Notes: generated by a model from the sequence alone, not told the origin. A stretch of DNA of 64,000 bases from Bromus sterilis (GCA_950022295.1 OX465598.1:4774001-4838000), one strand, 5' to 3'; shown: positions 34,477-45,599, counted from the stretch's first letter. Numbers and translations: made by a program.

Positions 34477-34914
34477 ATGTCGTCGTCATCGTCGCCGAAG
34501 CCAAAGAGATCAGGCGGCCTGCAGGGCCCTAGACCGCAGCCGCTGAGCCTGTCGACCCGGCCGTCCAAGAAACCACGCGTTGGTGGCCATGTCGGATCAG
34601 CTGGGCCGGTGATCGTGTACGAGCACACGCCGAGGGTCGTCCACGCTGATCCACATGAATTCATGGCCGTCGTGCAGAGGCTCACCGGCAATCAGAGGTC
34701 GTCTACGGCAGCGACTTCGCCACCGGAGGCGAAGTCCGGAGCTAGAGAGGGCGGTGCCTCGACGTCGACAGTTGACAAGCTGCAGCGTATGGCGTGTGGT
34801 GATGACCATTCGGCAACTTGTTCTTCCCTGGCTGCTGCGTCACCGCTGATGTCCCCTAGCAGCTTCATCTTCTCCCCGGCCACCATGCAGGCGATACGAG
34901 ATCTCATCAGCTGA
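34477..34914 (+). CDS. VQ motif-containing protein
   Basis: An intronless ORF of 145 aa. The VQ core FMAVVQRLTG lies at residues 62-71 and is a complete FxxxVQxLTG motif. It is preceded by the usual subfamily context PRPQPLSLSTRPSKK and PVIVYEHTPRVVHADPHEF. The C-terminus SPLMSPSSFIFSPATMQAIR is a second conserved patch typical of the MKS1-like branch. The basic KPKR and SKKPR stretches could act as nuclear signals. VQ proteins bind WRKY transcription factors and are substrates of MAP kinases; the many Ser-Pro and Thr-Pro sites fit this. I start at the second in-frame Met (34477), since residues before it (from 34420) do not resemble the family and lie close to the TATA box. Absence of introns is usual for the family. 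Confidence 0.9.
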   Translation: MSSSSSPKPKRSGGLQGPRPQPLSLSTRPSKKPRVGGHVGSAGPVIVYEHTPRVVHADPHEFMAVVQRLTGNQRSSTAATSPPEAKSGAREGGASTSTVDKLQRMACGDDHSATCSSLAAASPLMSPSSFIFSPATMQAIRDLIS

Positions 34915-37572
34915 CACTTTCTTCTTCTTGTAACTTGTAAGCTTGTCAAGATTGAAGGTCGGCCCGGCCGGTGGTCATTGTATGCATAGTGCATATGTGT
35001 AACTTGTTTTATTTTGTTCATCAGTTTTCTGTCTCTTCCTCTCTGTCTTCATTGTTGAATTATTATTAATTATGTTCATTACAGTTTAGCACACACATGG
35101 ATAAGTTGGATTCATTGTTTCAAATTTCTCTTTTGAAAATATTTCGAGCACACGTGAAATTTCTCAATATTTATTTAATTTCTGTTTTCATCGAACCAAA
35201 TAAGCAAAATATACGTTTCATTTGTTATGGTTCAAATTGTTAGTATTATTTATTACAAGTAATAGCACTTGTTTCGTATCATGCATCCTTGTTTAATTAG
35301 TTATGTCATGTGTCGGATGGATTCATTGCATGCAAGTGTACGTATGGATATATGTGTGCACGTGTTTTGAGTCGTTGCATGCACTCTGTGTTAGATTATT
35401 TACAATACTAAGGTGCCAAGAACATGATACGATTGCATCTTAGAACACCTAATCGTGGAAGTCGACGCGTTGCAGGTGAGGTTGGCATCGGACGTAGTCC
35501 AAGTAGATGGCCTTTTTGACGTCCTGCCCCTTCAGGACGCCATCGACACTGTTTAGGGACCGCGGCGGTAGCCAGTCTAGGCCTTCCCGTTGCTGCAGCA
35601 CTCCCCCTGATCGGATGGGGTTTTGAGGATAGGGGAAGGAGAGTAAACCGTACGGGAATTGTGATCAGGCAGGTGCCAACTCTCTCTTTGTTCTTTTCCT
35701 ATAGCGTTGGCGACAGGGGACCCAAACCTTAGTTGGTTTTGGACACCCGTCGTTAGATCGGGACTCCCACATGTTGGTGAGCGGGGTTCTTATCTTAGCG
35801 TTAGTCTCGTTTTCCTCTGTTCGTGGTTACGTAACTTACCGCCTCTCAACGTTAAAAAGTTGGGCCATTAGGCCTGTTAACCCGTTAGATCTCAACCAAC
35901 ACTCTTCATTCAGGTAGAAGTTTGTTGCTACAAACACATTCGTTCACGTTGAGGCATATAGGTTGGTTTAGGCCACTGTTAAAGTTGTGGGATGGCATGG
36001 CATAGGCAGATCATCATGGTGCTAGAGTCGGTCGAGTTACGTACCCCAACAGTTAGCTTTATATTCTTTCAGGTTACAAGAAACAAAATATAAAGAGAAG
36101 GACGCTTGAAAGACCACATCCTGAAATAGAGAGAAACGATCACCATCTTCTCTCGGCTATTGCTAGCGGACAACACTTGTCGGTGAGATCCGTGTGCTTC
36201 GATAAGACATGTCGTAGATGGCGGCTTGTCAAGCGGTTGTTCACCCCCGTTCCTGATCGTTGATCTCAAATAATTCGGACGGTGGGCCGATCAAGGCGCG
36301 GGAGGGGGGTGGGATAAAGACCATGTGTCCATGTCCATGGTTGAAGCCGTCGGCCACCTGCGCACATTCGAGGAGAATGAGTCTGGTCAGTGCCAAGACA
36401 TGTGGTAATGGTGAGAAGGTAAGGCTAGTCTCACGTGCACAGCTGAAGGCACTCATCCTGAAACAAAAGAAGAACAAGCGACTGAGCTCCCGCAACAGTA
36501 ACAAGTAGGATGGCGAAGGGGCGTAAAGTCTAACTAACCTAAATTGTTTTAGTAATCCAACAATAATATTTCGAACATTGAATGCTCGGGTAACAGCACC
36601 CACGACACCGAAGGCGTCAAGGAAGACTCCTCGAACCCTCCTTGGAGTGGAGGGCTCGGGGTAAAATAACCTCGGTGTCGTAGGCGTCAAGGAACACTCT
36701 GTCTAACCCAAATAAGGCATGACATAGGTGGATCATCATGGCGTTAGAGTCGATTGAGTATGTAGTCCGACAGTTATCTTTGTGATCTTTAGGTTTGTTA
36801 CAAGAAATAGAATAAAAAAGATAAGAAAACTTGTAAACAGATAAGCAGTTACACATCGCAAAATGTCGGTGTCCTCGTGTTGGCCGCGGGTGGATCTCAC
36901 TACTCAGGTGCGGGTGGGCAGACATGGCCGCTCAGGCGACATGGTTGCAGGTTTCCACTCCTTTTGTGATGCTCCGGGTGAAAACCTAATATGTGGGATC
37001 GGATGGCATTGCCTATTCCGTGGTCGTGACCTTTTTGGTGGCACCGTCTTGGAGCCTTGGCATGATCATTGTCTGCCTCACCTCTCCTCTTGGATCGCTC
37101 ATGGTGGTGGTATTCATTGACTCTGGAAGCTTCTTCTTCGCTCAGCTATACTTTGATTGGTAGTCGACGGGTGGTGTGGCGTGCCCGATATCTTTGTATC
37201 TTTCTTTGTGTGTTGTGTGCAGTTGTGACATGCGTTTGACTTGTTAGTCGGTGCTTTTAGATAAAACAGAGCGAAAGGTTTTTTGGTAAAAAGTTGGGAT
37301 CTCAGGGGTCACACTTCTTCGCCGTCATCCGGGCTTGGAACCGATCAACAATAGACGATGAATCGAGTGCATAAAACTAGAACAATAATTAAACATGTAA
37401 AACTACATCCTTCGATAAACTTATGATGCCACTATTTACTTCAAACTGAACGAAAAGAAAATCAAAACCGGAAATATAGGCATATCATCACACCAATGAA
37501 TTAACCCCGCAAAATAATGATAAATAATCAATTGATATAGATGCATATAGGCATATCGGCTCGCTAGACCTA
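34915..37572. other. Intergenic, no gene seen
   Basis: No gene supported. Segments around 35990-36110 and 36705-36840 are related (both contain a TAGAGTCG(G/A)T(C/T)GAGT-like stretch followed by TTACAAGAAA), suggesting repeated retroelement sequence. The remaining open frames have no recognisable content. Confidence 0.4.
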
Positions 37573-37941
37573 TTAGCTTCTCCTCATGCCAGTCCACCAC
37601 CTAAAGCTTTCCCGCTCCTCCTCCTTGATATGCTCCGGCGACGGCTTGAGGTCCTCGTCGAGACCCTCGTCCATGCGGCGGAGGTACTTGTGCTTGAACC
37701 ACTGAGGGTTGCCGGCGAAGCACCGACGCAGCGCCGCGGTGGCCTTGACGCACGCCTCCACGTCGTCCACGTCCACCGGCGGCTTCTTCACGTATTCGGG
37801 GTGGCAGAGGCGCAGCGCCGTGCCGAAGTCCTTGAAGCACCCGCCGTTCTCGACGTGATGCATGGTGCACGTCCCGTCGCTCAGCACGCCGCCGGCGCGA
37901 TCGGCAGGCTTCACTATCACCGTGGAAAACGCGTTCCCCAT
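37573..37941 (-). CDS. GCK-like/twin-Cys protein G1
   Basis: First member of the tandem family, 122 aa, no intron. The N-terminus MGNAFSTV fits the N-myristoylation pattern (Gly2, Ser6). Cysteines at 35 and 46 form CX10C in ENGGCFKDFGTALRLC, and 64 and 74 form CX9C in CVKATAALRRC. An extra Cys lies at 25. After the second pair come FAGNPQWFKHKYLRRMDEGL and the C-terminal FRWWTGMRRS common to the family. The cysteine layout resembles the GCK domain, or more generally a CHCH-type helical hairpin, but lacks the first CxxC of classical GCK domains. Gln-Trp (GNPQW) after the second Cys pair is shared only with G2, whereas the others have GNPAM or GNPAK, so G1 and G2 form a subgroup. Function is unknown. 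Confidence 0.72.
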   Translation of the reverse strand: MGNAFSTVIVKPADRAGGVLSDGTCTMHHVENGGCFKDFGTALRLCHPEYVKKPPVDVDDVEACVKATAALRRCFAGNPQWFKHKYLRRMDEGLDEDLKPSPEHIKEEERESFRWWTGMRRS

Positions 37942-38084
37942 GGCCGATCACCGGGCGATCTAAGGCTTTTGTTATCTCCTTGGATTTCACGTTGGTTACA
38001 ATTACAAGCACTACCGCACGTAAATATGTATGTATGTATGGACATATATTTATATGCATACCTGATATAAAACGTCAGGACACT

Positions 38085-38115
38085 AGCCCAATATATAGTG
38101 AACTTGCCGTGCAAG
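38085..38115 (-). promoter_or_regulatory. TATA-like box and diverged palindrome upstream of G1
   Basis: AATATATAG (about 38090-38098) is next to CTTGCCGTGCAAG (38103-38115). The latter is a perfect 5-bp-arm palindrome resembling the CTTGTnGnACAAG element upstream of other members, with both arms changed together. It lies 162-174 bp before the ATG, further than in the others. Chance similarity is possible. Confidence 0.35.
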
Positions 38116-38119
38116 CAAA

Positions 38120-40425
38120 GCCATAACGTACGCCTTTTCCTATCGGCAAGCCCGACCATCCGAGTCAATTTCTCAAAGGACGCAAGTGAAAAACATCAAA
38201 GTCAGTTTTCAAATTTTCGTACGATGCAAAGAAAAAAAAAGAATGTTTCAGAAATTTGTAGACAACTTGCAACTGAGATTGCAACGTGCTCCAAATTAAT
38301 AGAGCCTCCCAGGCTCGAACGGCCAAAGAATATAAGTGCGGAGTGTCGAATGATCAAATTTACAAAACAAACACATAAGACATATGAATACATGGCCTGC
38401 TGAAGTCACAGGCCTCCAGAACCAAGTATCAATTCAAGGGCAACAAAACAAAAGGTGCAACACATGATTATGTACAACGGAGGGGAAGATCATGCTCGAG
38501 GTTGGTCCACGGTCCTGAGATGACGTAACGCTCTCTAACACCGAAGAGGCACAACCTTCTCGCCCTGGAAAGATAACAGTCGCACCTTCTGATGCCAGAG
38601 GTGCTCACCCGAGATATATGATGTGACATATGAGCAGATCTTAAGACCAATGGTAGCAAACAGGGATATGACCACCTTAATCCGGATAGTGAACCAGGCA
38701 AGCATCAACGTGTCGTAGCCTCAGACGGCCAAGTTCAAATGGAAAGCTACTCAAAAGCAATCACTGGAGAAAAACTCTTGAGACAAGGAAGACCAAAAGG
38801 GTGGCAAAGGAAGGTTAGTGACCTCTCAGTAATGTCTATGGACATTGCCACCATGATGATGTTGCGTCTCAAAGGGGAACCCCTATAGGCTACCGCCAAG
38901 GACCGAGGGCGCCGACCGCCTTGACACGACAACACATATGCCAGGGAGAAAGCCCCAAAATAGGCTCAATGGACCTACCAAATGTCCAAACATAGGCCAG
39001 TGCTTGGCCCAAACAACTGCCATCCAACTAAAAACCATAGCCCATGACCCCAATGTTCCCTAGTCGTTGTCATCCAATCTAAGGTAGAATTGTGAGATTT
39101 CATCCGGGAATGAGAACTGGTGTGGAAGGGGGGAGGGGGGGGGGGGTCAAATTAGCACCCTCTAATGCTTTCATTGTCATGGGCTAACATATCAACCATG
39201 GGTTTAACTCAGAATTGGCCCTACACCACCAACACCCCATCTGCTGTACTAACGGCAATGATATCAGACCTAGGATGAGGGCTGTCGTGGATAGAATCCT
39301 GACAATAGATATAGGGGTATGAACGGAGCTAAATGAATTTGTACGTAGAGAGGGTTGACGCAAGAGGATTATACAGGTTAGGCCTCTCCGTAGAGATAAA
39401 AACCTTAGTCCTGTCCCAGGCTTACTGGGGTGTTCTTTCTTCAGAATACTGACAAGTGCAGAATGTTGCGCGTGCCCACACCGGAGGGGAGGGGGGCTTA
39501 TATAGAGTGCGCCCCTGCTCTCTTAATGCCTCGGCTTAAATGGGTCTTAATTACAAGATTGAATGCGTACTTAATTACAGAAACGGTCTGCCCATTACTA
39601 CTAATAAAGGAGAAAAAACGCTCGCGGTATTGAATGCTTTCTGTCCGTTGCGTTCCTGTCTTCCGAGTAGGAGAGGACCCACCGCTCACTTCCGAGTGGC
39701 GATCTACTCGGATCTTGCTGGACTTCCGAGTAGCCGTGTATTCGAAAGTGGCTTCTAATATCCGAGTAACTTGTTACTCGAAGATTGTTGATGCTCCATG
39801 TTTTTTACTGGTCTTATTTTGTTTAGGAGTATAAGGGAAACCCAGGGCTTAAAATACCCCTGGTTTCCCTTGCCTAGGGGTATGCCTTTAGTATTACCAC
39901 GACAGAGGCGACGAACCTTCATATATGGGATTGTAAGCTATTGAAGAAGCCCCCACACCAAGACTATCGTCCGTGTGGATGACAGAGACATCCCACAACC
40001 CCGTACCCCATTTACCGCTAAGTGGACGACGTTAAACAACTGATGCCCGGCGTTCACTAGTGGTCGAGTGGAACTGCTAGGTGGGGAGGTGATGAGGCGC
40101 TACAGCCCCTAGTTTATCAGGCCAAACCGGAGATGAACCGAAACGCGGAGGGGGGAGGGGGGGGGGGGTTGATGGGGGTACTATGTACACCACGAAATTA
40201 AGTTGTATGTAGAGCATGAACTTTAGTATATATCGATCCACAAACATATAGTATATAGATATGCAGAGACAACGAAAATCCATCTAAATATATGAGAGGT
40301 TTTTGTGCACGTATATATAGGAGGCGTAATCGTGAAATTAAGTACATGCATGGCTGCTTGATCGATGAAATCGCATCAATTTCTATGCTAGAGGGATGGC
40401 CATAGCTAGGTAGGTGCTAGTCTAG
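38120..40425. other. Intergenic, retroelement-like
   Basis: No intact gene. Between about 39340 and 39840 the text resembles LTR or solo-LTR sequence with several short CCGAGTA(G/A) / TACTCGGA inverted motifs, but I cannot define ends. G-runs lie at about 39129-39146 and 40150-40168. Confidence 0.4.
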
Positions 40426-40427
40426 TT

Positions 40428-40452
40428 AGGTTGTCCTCATGCCAGTCCACCA
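40428..40452 (-). pseudogene. Relic of the 3' end of a minus-strand family member
   Basis: GTCCTCATGCCAGTCCACCA at 40434-40453 is the family's C-terminal coding segment (WWTGMR on the minus strand), as in the other minus-strand genes. The homology stops abruptly. It is immediately upstream of G2, which lies on the opposite strand, so a rearrangement or inversion truncated a former copy here. Confidence 0.65.
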
Positions 40453-40605
40453 AGGAAGAGACCGATAGTAGCAAACAGTATGCGGCAGGATGTGGTATTA
40501 AAATCGGTGGAACATAGGGTCTCGACACGAGTACGATCCCAATTGCATGTGCTATTTAATGAGGCCGGAGGCAGATTAACCCACACACCAATTAGCGTTA
40601 TCGCC

Positions 40606-40974
40606 ATGGCCATGGGGATCGCCACCGTCCTCGCTCGCCGCCGGCATCGCCAAAGAACTCGACAACACGACAACGACAAAGCCGCGACTGAACAGCACGT
40701 GAGCTACGGCGGCTGCCTCACGGAGTTCCGGGCGGCGATGAGCACGTGTGACCCCTGCTGGGAGCCTAATTCCGCAAAGCGGCGCGTCGTCGACGTCGAG
40801 GCTTGCGTCAAGGCCACGGCGGCGCTGCGCCAGTGCTTCGGCCGCAACCCCCAGTGGTTCCAGCACCAGTTCATCAAGCGCCTGGACAGCGGCCTCGACC
40901 AGGATCTCAAGTCATCGCCGCAGCAGGAGCAGGTCGGGCCCTACAGATGGTGGACCGGCATGAGGAGAAGCTAG
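40606..40974 (+). CDS. GCK-like/twin-Cys protein G2
   Basis: The only member on the plus strand, 122 aa from the ATG at 40606, or 120 aa from the second ATG at 40612, which would give MGIATVLARR. An in-frame ATG at 40480 would add 42 residues without family resemblance and is not used. Cys37 and Cys48 form CX10C (GGCLTEFRAAMSTC), and Cys67 and Cys77 form CX9C (CVKATAALRQC), with an additional Cys51. The His-His pair before the first Cys is reduced to QHVSYGGC. The C-terminus YRWWTGMRRS is kept, followed by a TAG inside a (CTAG)n run. The N-terminal part is strongly basic (RRRHRQRTRQ), unlike the other members. A TATA-like GCTATTTAAT lies near 40549. Function is unknown. Confidence 0.68.
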   Translation: MAMGIATVLARRRHRQRTRQHDNDKAATEQHVSYGGCLTEFRAAMSTCDPCWEPNSAKRRVVDVEACVKATAALRQCFGRNPQWFQHQFIKRLDSGLDQDLKSSPQQEQVGPYRWWTGMRRS

Positions 40975-41734
40975 CTAGCTAGCTAGCTATTTTTACTGCA
41001 AGTTTAATACTACTGTACTAGTGGTATAGATGCATCCCATAGATTGATCGTTATTACTGTGTACAGTTCGTAGCAGGTTATGGGCCAGTTCTTTTGAAGC
41101 AATTCTACAGAATCGCTGGCTGGAAAATCAGAATCGCAAAAGAACTCATTTCAATTTTAGGAATCATCTGAGAATTGCTTAGAATCATCAGTGCAATGCA
41201 AAAGCGCCTCTAACTCTAACTCTAACTCAAATAAGAACGACAGATGCATCTAACCAACTCTAACCCTCCTGTTTGGATGTTTTGGGGTTAGATTGTATCC
41301 AAACAAGGCCATTAAGGACTTTTTTTTGCCGGGAAGTGAAATCAAATACTTTGATTTGTCTATGTCGGTTTTATTGTGATCCATAGTACTGCACTGCCTC
41401 CACATGCCTTTGTACTTTGCTAGAGAAAACTGGAGTTGGTTAGTTTTTTTACTTTGCTTCTCTTTTTCTTTCTTCTGTAATATACGTTTGTATTTTGTTA
41501 CCATGAGAAAATTGAAAATATATGGTAAAAACTGTTGTTCTACGGTTACTGCCTTAAAAAAAACTCGAATCACTCGCAATGATCCATCAGACGCGCATCC
41601 GTTGGATTAAGTGTCATCATACCTCAGCAGGTGTCTAGTTGAACCCACTATACCCATTGTCCTGTCTATCTTATCCTCTTATCACCATTCATTTTTTCCG
41701 TTGATTCTGCCATAGCATTGTTTAGCAGCGGTGA
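40975..41734. other. Intergenic, no gene seen
   Basis: 3' flank of G2. It includes a short CTCTAA repeat around 41208-41226 and AT-rich sequence; no gene. Confidence 0.4.
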
Positions 41735-43128
41735 GCATATATATATGTGGAATTATTATTTTAAATAATATATTTTTTAATAATACAATCAGTATTAATA
41801 CACGATTTAAAAATATTTCAAAAGTAACGCACTATCGGCCGGAGTAGGACCGAAACAAGGTGTTTCGGCCGTAATAGGGCCGAAACAACCTGTTTCGGTA
41901 GTAGTAATACCGAAAGGTAGGTTTCGGCAGAAGTGTGGCCGACCTGCATGCTTCCATTGTAGCTTCTGCCTGAGCTCCAGCGTTTCGGCGGCCGGGGTAA
42001 AGCCGAAACCGGCTGGATAAGCCCAACCTGCACAATTGGCTAGCCATCTATGTACGTACCATCGTTTGTGAGCTATTATTAATCAAATGATACAACACAG
42101 TTGCCTAGCCACCGGATGGGGCAGGGCTACACAGGTTAGGCTGACACTGCGCACAGCAGCAGCTCGATCGAAACAACCATGAAAACCTGGCAGCAGCCTA
42201 CCCTAGCTAGCCGGTACGGTAGTAGGTAGGCACCACTAGCACTTTCAAGAGCAAGTACAATAGAGCTGACTGGACGGACTATAAGAAATAAAATAATATA
42301 TTATTGCTTAGTTGAAAGAGAGAGAAGAGGAGAGAGAAAAGAAATGGGCTACTAATTAGTAGCCAGCTGCAACACGTGCTCATAAACACTTTGTGAGATA
42401 CATATATATGCCATATATTGCTAAAGTAGTATTTCTTATAGCCTTTCTATTATACTTATTGACTATAAAGTTAGCTATAGATGACATGACATTTCCTTAT
42501 AGCCGGCAGCTGGCTATACTATTAACCATGCTCTAACTCCATTTGCAGCTTAGCTATTAGGCCTAGCGTCATCATCCCCTGTCTTGACTCGTCCTTGTTT
42601 GTTTGCTTCCTTGACCGGGGCTTGACCATGATGGTACGCGCCTTTCTGGCCATGATTTGGCAGCGATCACGTCGACCAGTTGCGGCGATCGAACTGCTGC
42701 AGCTGCTGTGCGCACACAGTATCAGCCTAACCTGTGTAGCCTTGCTCCGTCCGGTGGCTAGCCAACAGTGTTGTAACTCTATCCTCTGATTAATATAGCT
42801 CACAAACGTAGTACTTACATAGGTGGTTAGCCAACTGTGCAGATTGGGCTTATCCAGCCGGTTTCGGCCATACTCGGGCCGAAACGGTGAGGCCTGGGCA
42901 GCAGCCACAGTAAAAGCCATGCTGGTCGGTCACTTTTCTGTCGAAACCTGTCTTTCGACATTACTACTGTCGAAACATGTGGTTTCGGCTTTACTACGGC
43001 CGAAACACCTAGTTTCGGCCCTACTTCGACCGACAGCGCGTCATTTTTGAAATATTTTCAAATCGTGTGTTAATAGTGATTTTGTTATTAAAAATAATAT
43101 TATTTTTAAAAAAAGTTCTATATATGTG
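41735..43128. mobile_element. Large inverted-repeat (foldback) element
   Basis: About 435 bp at 41735-42170 is matched by the inverted complement at 42686-43128. Matching landmarks are CACGATTTAAAAATATTTCA / TGAAATATTTTCAAATCGTG, GGCTGGATAAGCCCAACCTG / its complement, and the CAGCAGCTCGATCG end. Each arm is studded with GTTTCGGCC...GGCCGAAAC mini-palindromes. No transposase is visible. The loop holds a smaller MITE-like element. The target duplication could not be identified, so the superfamily is undetermined (a Mutator-like element with long terminal repeats is likely). Confidence 0.85.
42249..42534. mobile_element. MITE-like element in the foldback loop
   Basis: It begins GAGCAAGTACAATAG and ends CTATTAACCATGCTC, imperfect terminal inverted repeats of about 15 bp, with AT-rich interior and further imperfect pairing (AGCCAGCTG...CAGCTGGCT). 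A target duplication was not established. Confidence 0.55.
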
Positions 43129-43189
43129 TTGCCTCCATCGAAGTCGTTTCCTTGTTCGTTGTCACCTGTAGTCTACATCTTCGAGGCAC

Positions 43190-43620
43190 AATTTCGAAGC
43201 ACAGTTGTGCTTGTCACTTTTTAAGGAAGTTGAGTTATGCTGTTCACTTTTAAAAATCCCAAATGTACTTCATCATGAAGCATAATTATGCTTTTCACTT
43301 TCTAAAAAGCACAACTAAGCTTCTCAAAGAAGCACATCTTTATGTTTTATTTCGAGTGATACAATTATGCTTCTCGCGAAATGCATTATGTGTTTTTAAT
43401 TCTTTGAGAGGTACAACTATGCATCTCGCGAAGCACAACAGTGTTTTCACTTGATGAGAAGCACAATTGTCCTTCTTGGAAAACATGGTTGTGTTTACTT
43501 TCCGTGTGAGTAACAATTGTAGAAAACACAATTGTGTTTCACACAGAAGCACAACTATGATATTCCGTGAAGCATAACTCTTCTTTTCACCTTCAAAAAG
43601 CACAACTATGCTTCGCCATT
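43190..43620. repeat. Degenerate tandem repeat with AAGCACAACTATGCTT unit
   Basis: Roughly 15 degenerate copies of (GA)AGCACAA(C/T)TATGCTT(C/T)(T/A)C spaced about 25-30 bp. Many units are themselves partly palindromic (AAGCA...TGCTT). No coding meaning is seen. Confidence 0.75.
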
Positions 43621-43629
43621 AAGCATATA

Positions 43630-44940
43630 TGTATTTTTTCCGCATGATGTGTTTTACATGAGGAAACATAAAATAATAAAATGTACCATATAACAAAGTA
43701 AAACAAAACAAATTTCAAAAAATAGGAAAAACAGAAAAACTTGTGCAAAAAGAAAAAAAAATCAATCAACATGGGTGCGTCCAGTGCGATACATGGTGGC
43801 TGAGCGCACCACATAGCGGCTAGAGTTCCTATGCAAGTGCCTCCTGAGTTCAGGCCAAAGGGGTACCCGTTAGTTATTTGCCTCCACAAGCGAAGCGATG
43901 ACCACACGCTGCACTCCACGTCGTGAAACTTCGTAATGAACGATGAGCTCGTTACTTTTAATTATTTTATTTTATCCCATCGCCTTAGCTGATTTTTCCT
44001 ACATGCAAACCCTACTAACTTAACTCAGGTCTTCCCTTTCGCAATACACGATTGGATTATTCATTATGAAAAGTCCCAAGGCTATCTATTAAGTACTATA
44101 TATCCTTACAACACACCCACACAAAATACTAGAATTACATTCAACTCCTTGGAGAAACCGAAGTCTTCTTCCTCTTGCATCAATACATCAGTAAGCATCG
44201 CTTGATGCGGCCTTTGGGCCTTCGCCTCGGCAAAGCAAACATTTTTTAACCCAATATCTTCTAGAACGAGCGGTCGGGAAGTCTTAGATATAGAACATGA
44301 AATGTAGGTGACCGCGTTTGTGAAACAAATCAACGACTTAATGAAGAAAACCTAGAGAAGATCATGTAGAAACTCTAAAGACCATAAAAATCGGTCGAAT
44401 CCAGAGGGATCACCTGAACCTAATACGATCTGAATCTGGAAGATTCACCGAAGACGAAGACGCAACTCCACACGCCGTCCATCAACAATAAAGGCATGCA
44501 CGGAACAAGAAAAGGACTGGAAGAACAATATTCCTACAAGGGAATGGAGCCGACATCTCGCTGCCCTAACTAAGACACTAAGACGACTTAGAACTCATAG
44601 ACACCGTCGGGGCGCCGTCGAAGGTTGCCGGTGTACCGGAGCTGAGCCGTCAGCTCAGACCAGGCGTCATCGCCGCCAACGCACAGATGCCAACACGTGA
44701 AGCAACCGACCCTCCTCGTCATATCACGTGCCCCATCAGGGCACCACAAGTTGGAAGTACCTCCAGTCCCCGCCAAACGTGCAACACTAAGGAACTAAGA
44801 ACAATAAACTCTCGTTCAAGAAAAGACGATAAACTAGGTATGTGTATGGCGAATACAGAAAAGCTACGGAACTATATAGAAGACAAAGAAAATCTACGAA
44901 CAGCCGTCAATTTCTTGCCCTGTCTACTATATCCAATATA
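43630..44940. other. Intergenic, retroelement-like
   Basis: No gene supported. The segment 44130-44900 reads like untranslated retrotransposon sequence. A (CTAT)n microsatellite of about six units occurs at about 44968-44992. Confidence 0.4.
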
Positions 44941-45027
44941 CTAACTCAACTAATATAATCGATCTAACCTATCTATCTATCTATCTATCTATGCGATTAT
45001 AAGCCATGCATCTGCATGCAAGATCGA

Positions 45028-45468
45028 TCACCATAACTTATAAGCTTCCCTCTTCATGCCAGTCCACCACCTGAACCCGGCCTTCTCCTCCTCCTTCACC
45101 GTCTCCGGCGACGGCTTCAGGTCCTGGTCGAGCCCCTTGTCCATGCGGCGGAGGTACTGGTGCTTGAACATGGCGGGGTTGCCGGCGAAGCACTTGCGCA
45201 GCGCCGCCGTGGCCTTGACGCACACCGCCTTGCCTCTTCCGGTGGCGACGGCGTTGTCGTGCTCGGCGGCGTAATCGGGGTGGCACTCGTACATCGCCTT
45301 GGTGAAGTCGTCGGCGCAGCCGCCGTTTGCCACGTGATGCCGGACGACCGTCTCGTCGCTCTTGACGGCGCTCTCCGATAGCACCCGCGGGATGATGGCG
45401 TCCGATGATGCTTTGGTTGCCGAATCCAGTATTCCCGTTGCTTCCAGCATCGAACGCAACATCGCCAT
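45028..45468 (-). CDS. GCK-like/twin-Cys protein G3
   Basis: At 146 aa this is the longest member. The N-terminus MAMLRSMLEATGILDSATKA lacks Gly2, so the myristoylation pattern is absent. HHVANGGC begins the core. Cys51 and Cys62 form CX10C, and Cys83 and Cys93 form CX9C in CVKATAALRKC. FAGNPAMFKHQYLRRMDKGL follows, then FRWWTGMKREAYKLW, which extends six residues past the usual end. The spacing between the two Cys pairs differs from other members (HDNAVATGRGKAV). A TATA-like CCTTATATATAC (about 45551-45562) and a CCACGTGA G-box/ABRE-like core (CACGTG at 45594-45599) lie upstream. The CTTGTAGCACAAG palindrome of other members was not found here. Function is unknown. Confidence 0.72.
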   Translation of the reverse strand: MAMLRSMLEATGILDSATKASSDAIIPRVLSESAVKSDETVVRHHVANGGCADDFTKAMYECHPDYAAEHDNAVATGRGKAVCVKATAALRKCFAGNPAMFKHQYLRRMDKGLDQDLKPSPETVKEEEKAGFRWWTGMKREAYKLW

Positions 45469-45593
45469 GGCCGGCGTACGTACCTTGGTTTACCACGATC
45501 GATCGGCTTGGGTTTCTTGATTATGTAGGGCTTAAACACGAGTCCTTGTGCCTTATATATACACGCACGTATACCTAGCTTGGAAAACTACAC

Positions 45594-45599
45594 CACGTG
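45594..45599. promoter_or_regulatory. G-box (CACGTG) upstream of G3
   Basis: CCACGTGA about 125-130 bp before the G3 ATG and about 35 bp beyond the TATA-like run at 45551-45562. The position and sequence fit a bZIP or bHLH site, for example an ABA-response element. Confidence 0.45.

Noticed and set aside
37601..38070. Alternative frames of about 150 aa overlapping G1 (similar shadows overlap all family members)
   Set aside because: They are Arg/Gly-rich shadow frames of the GC-rich coding region; the frame with conserved Cys pairs and WWTGM is the real one.
40480..40605. Longer G2 start at 40480
   Set aside because: The extra 42 residues have no counterpart in any paralogue and lie in the region of the relic and the TATA-like box.
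41208..41226. CTCTAA repeats resembling telomeric sequence
   Set aside because: Plant telomere repeat is CCCTAAA; this is a three-unit hexamer of different sequence.
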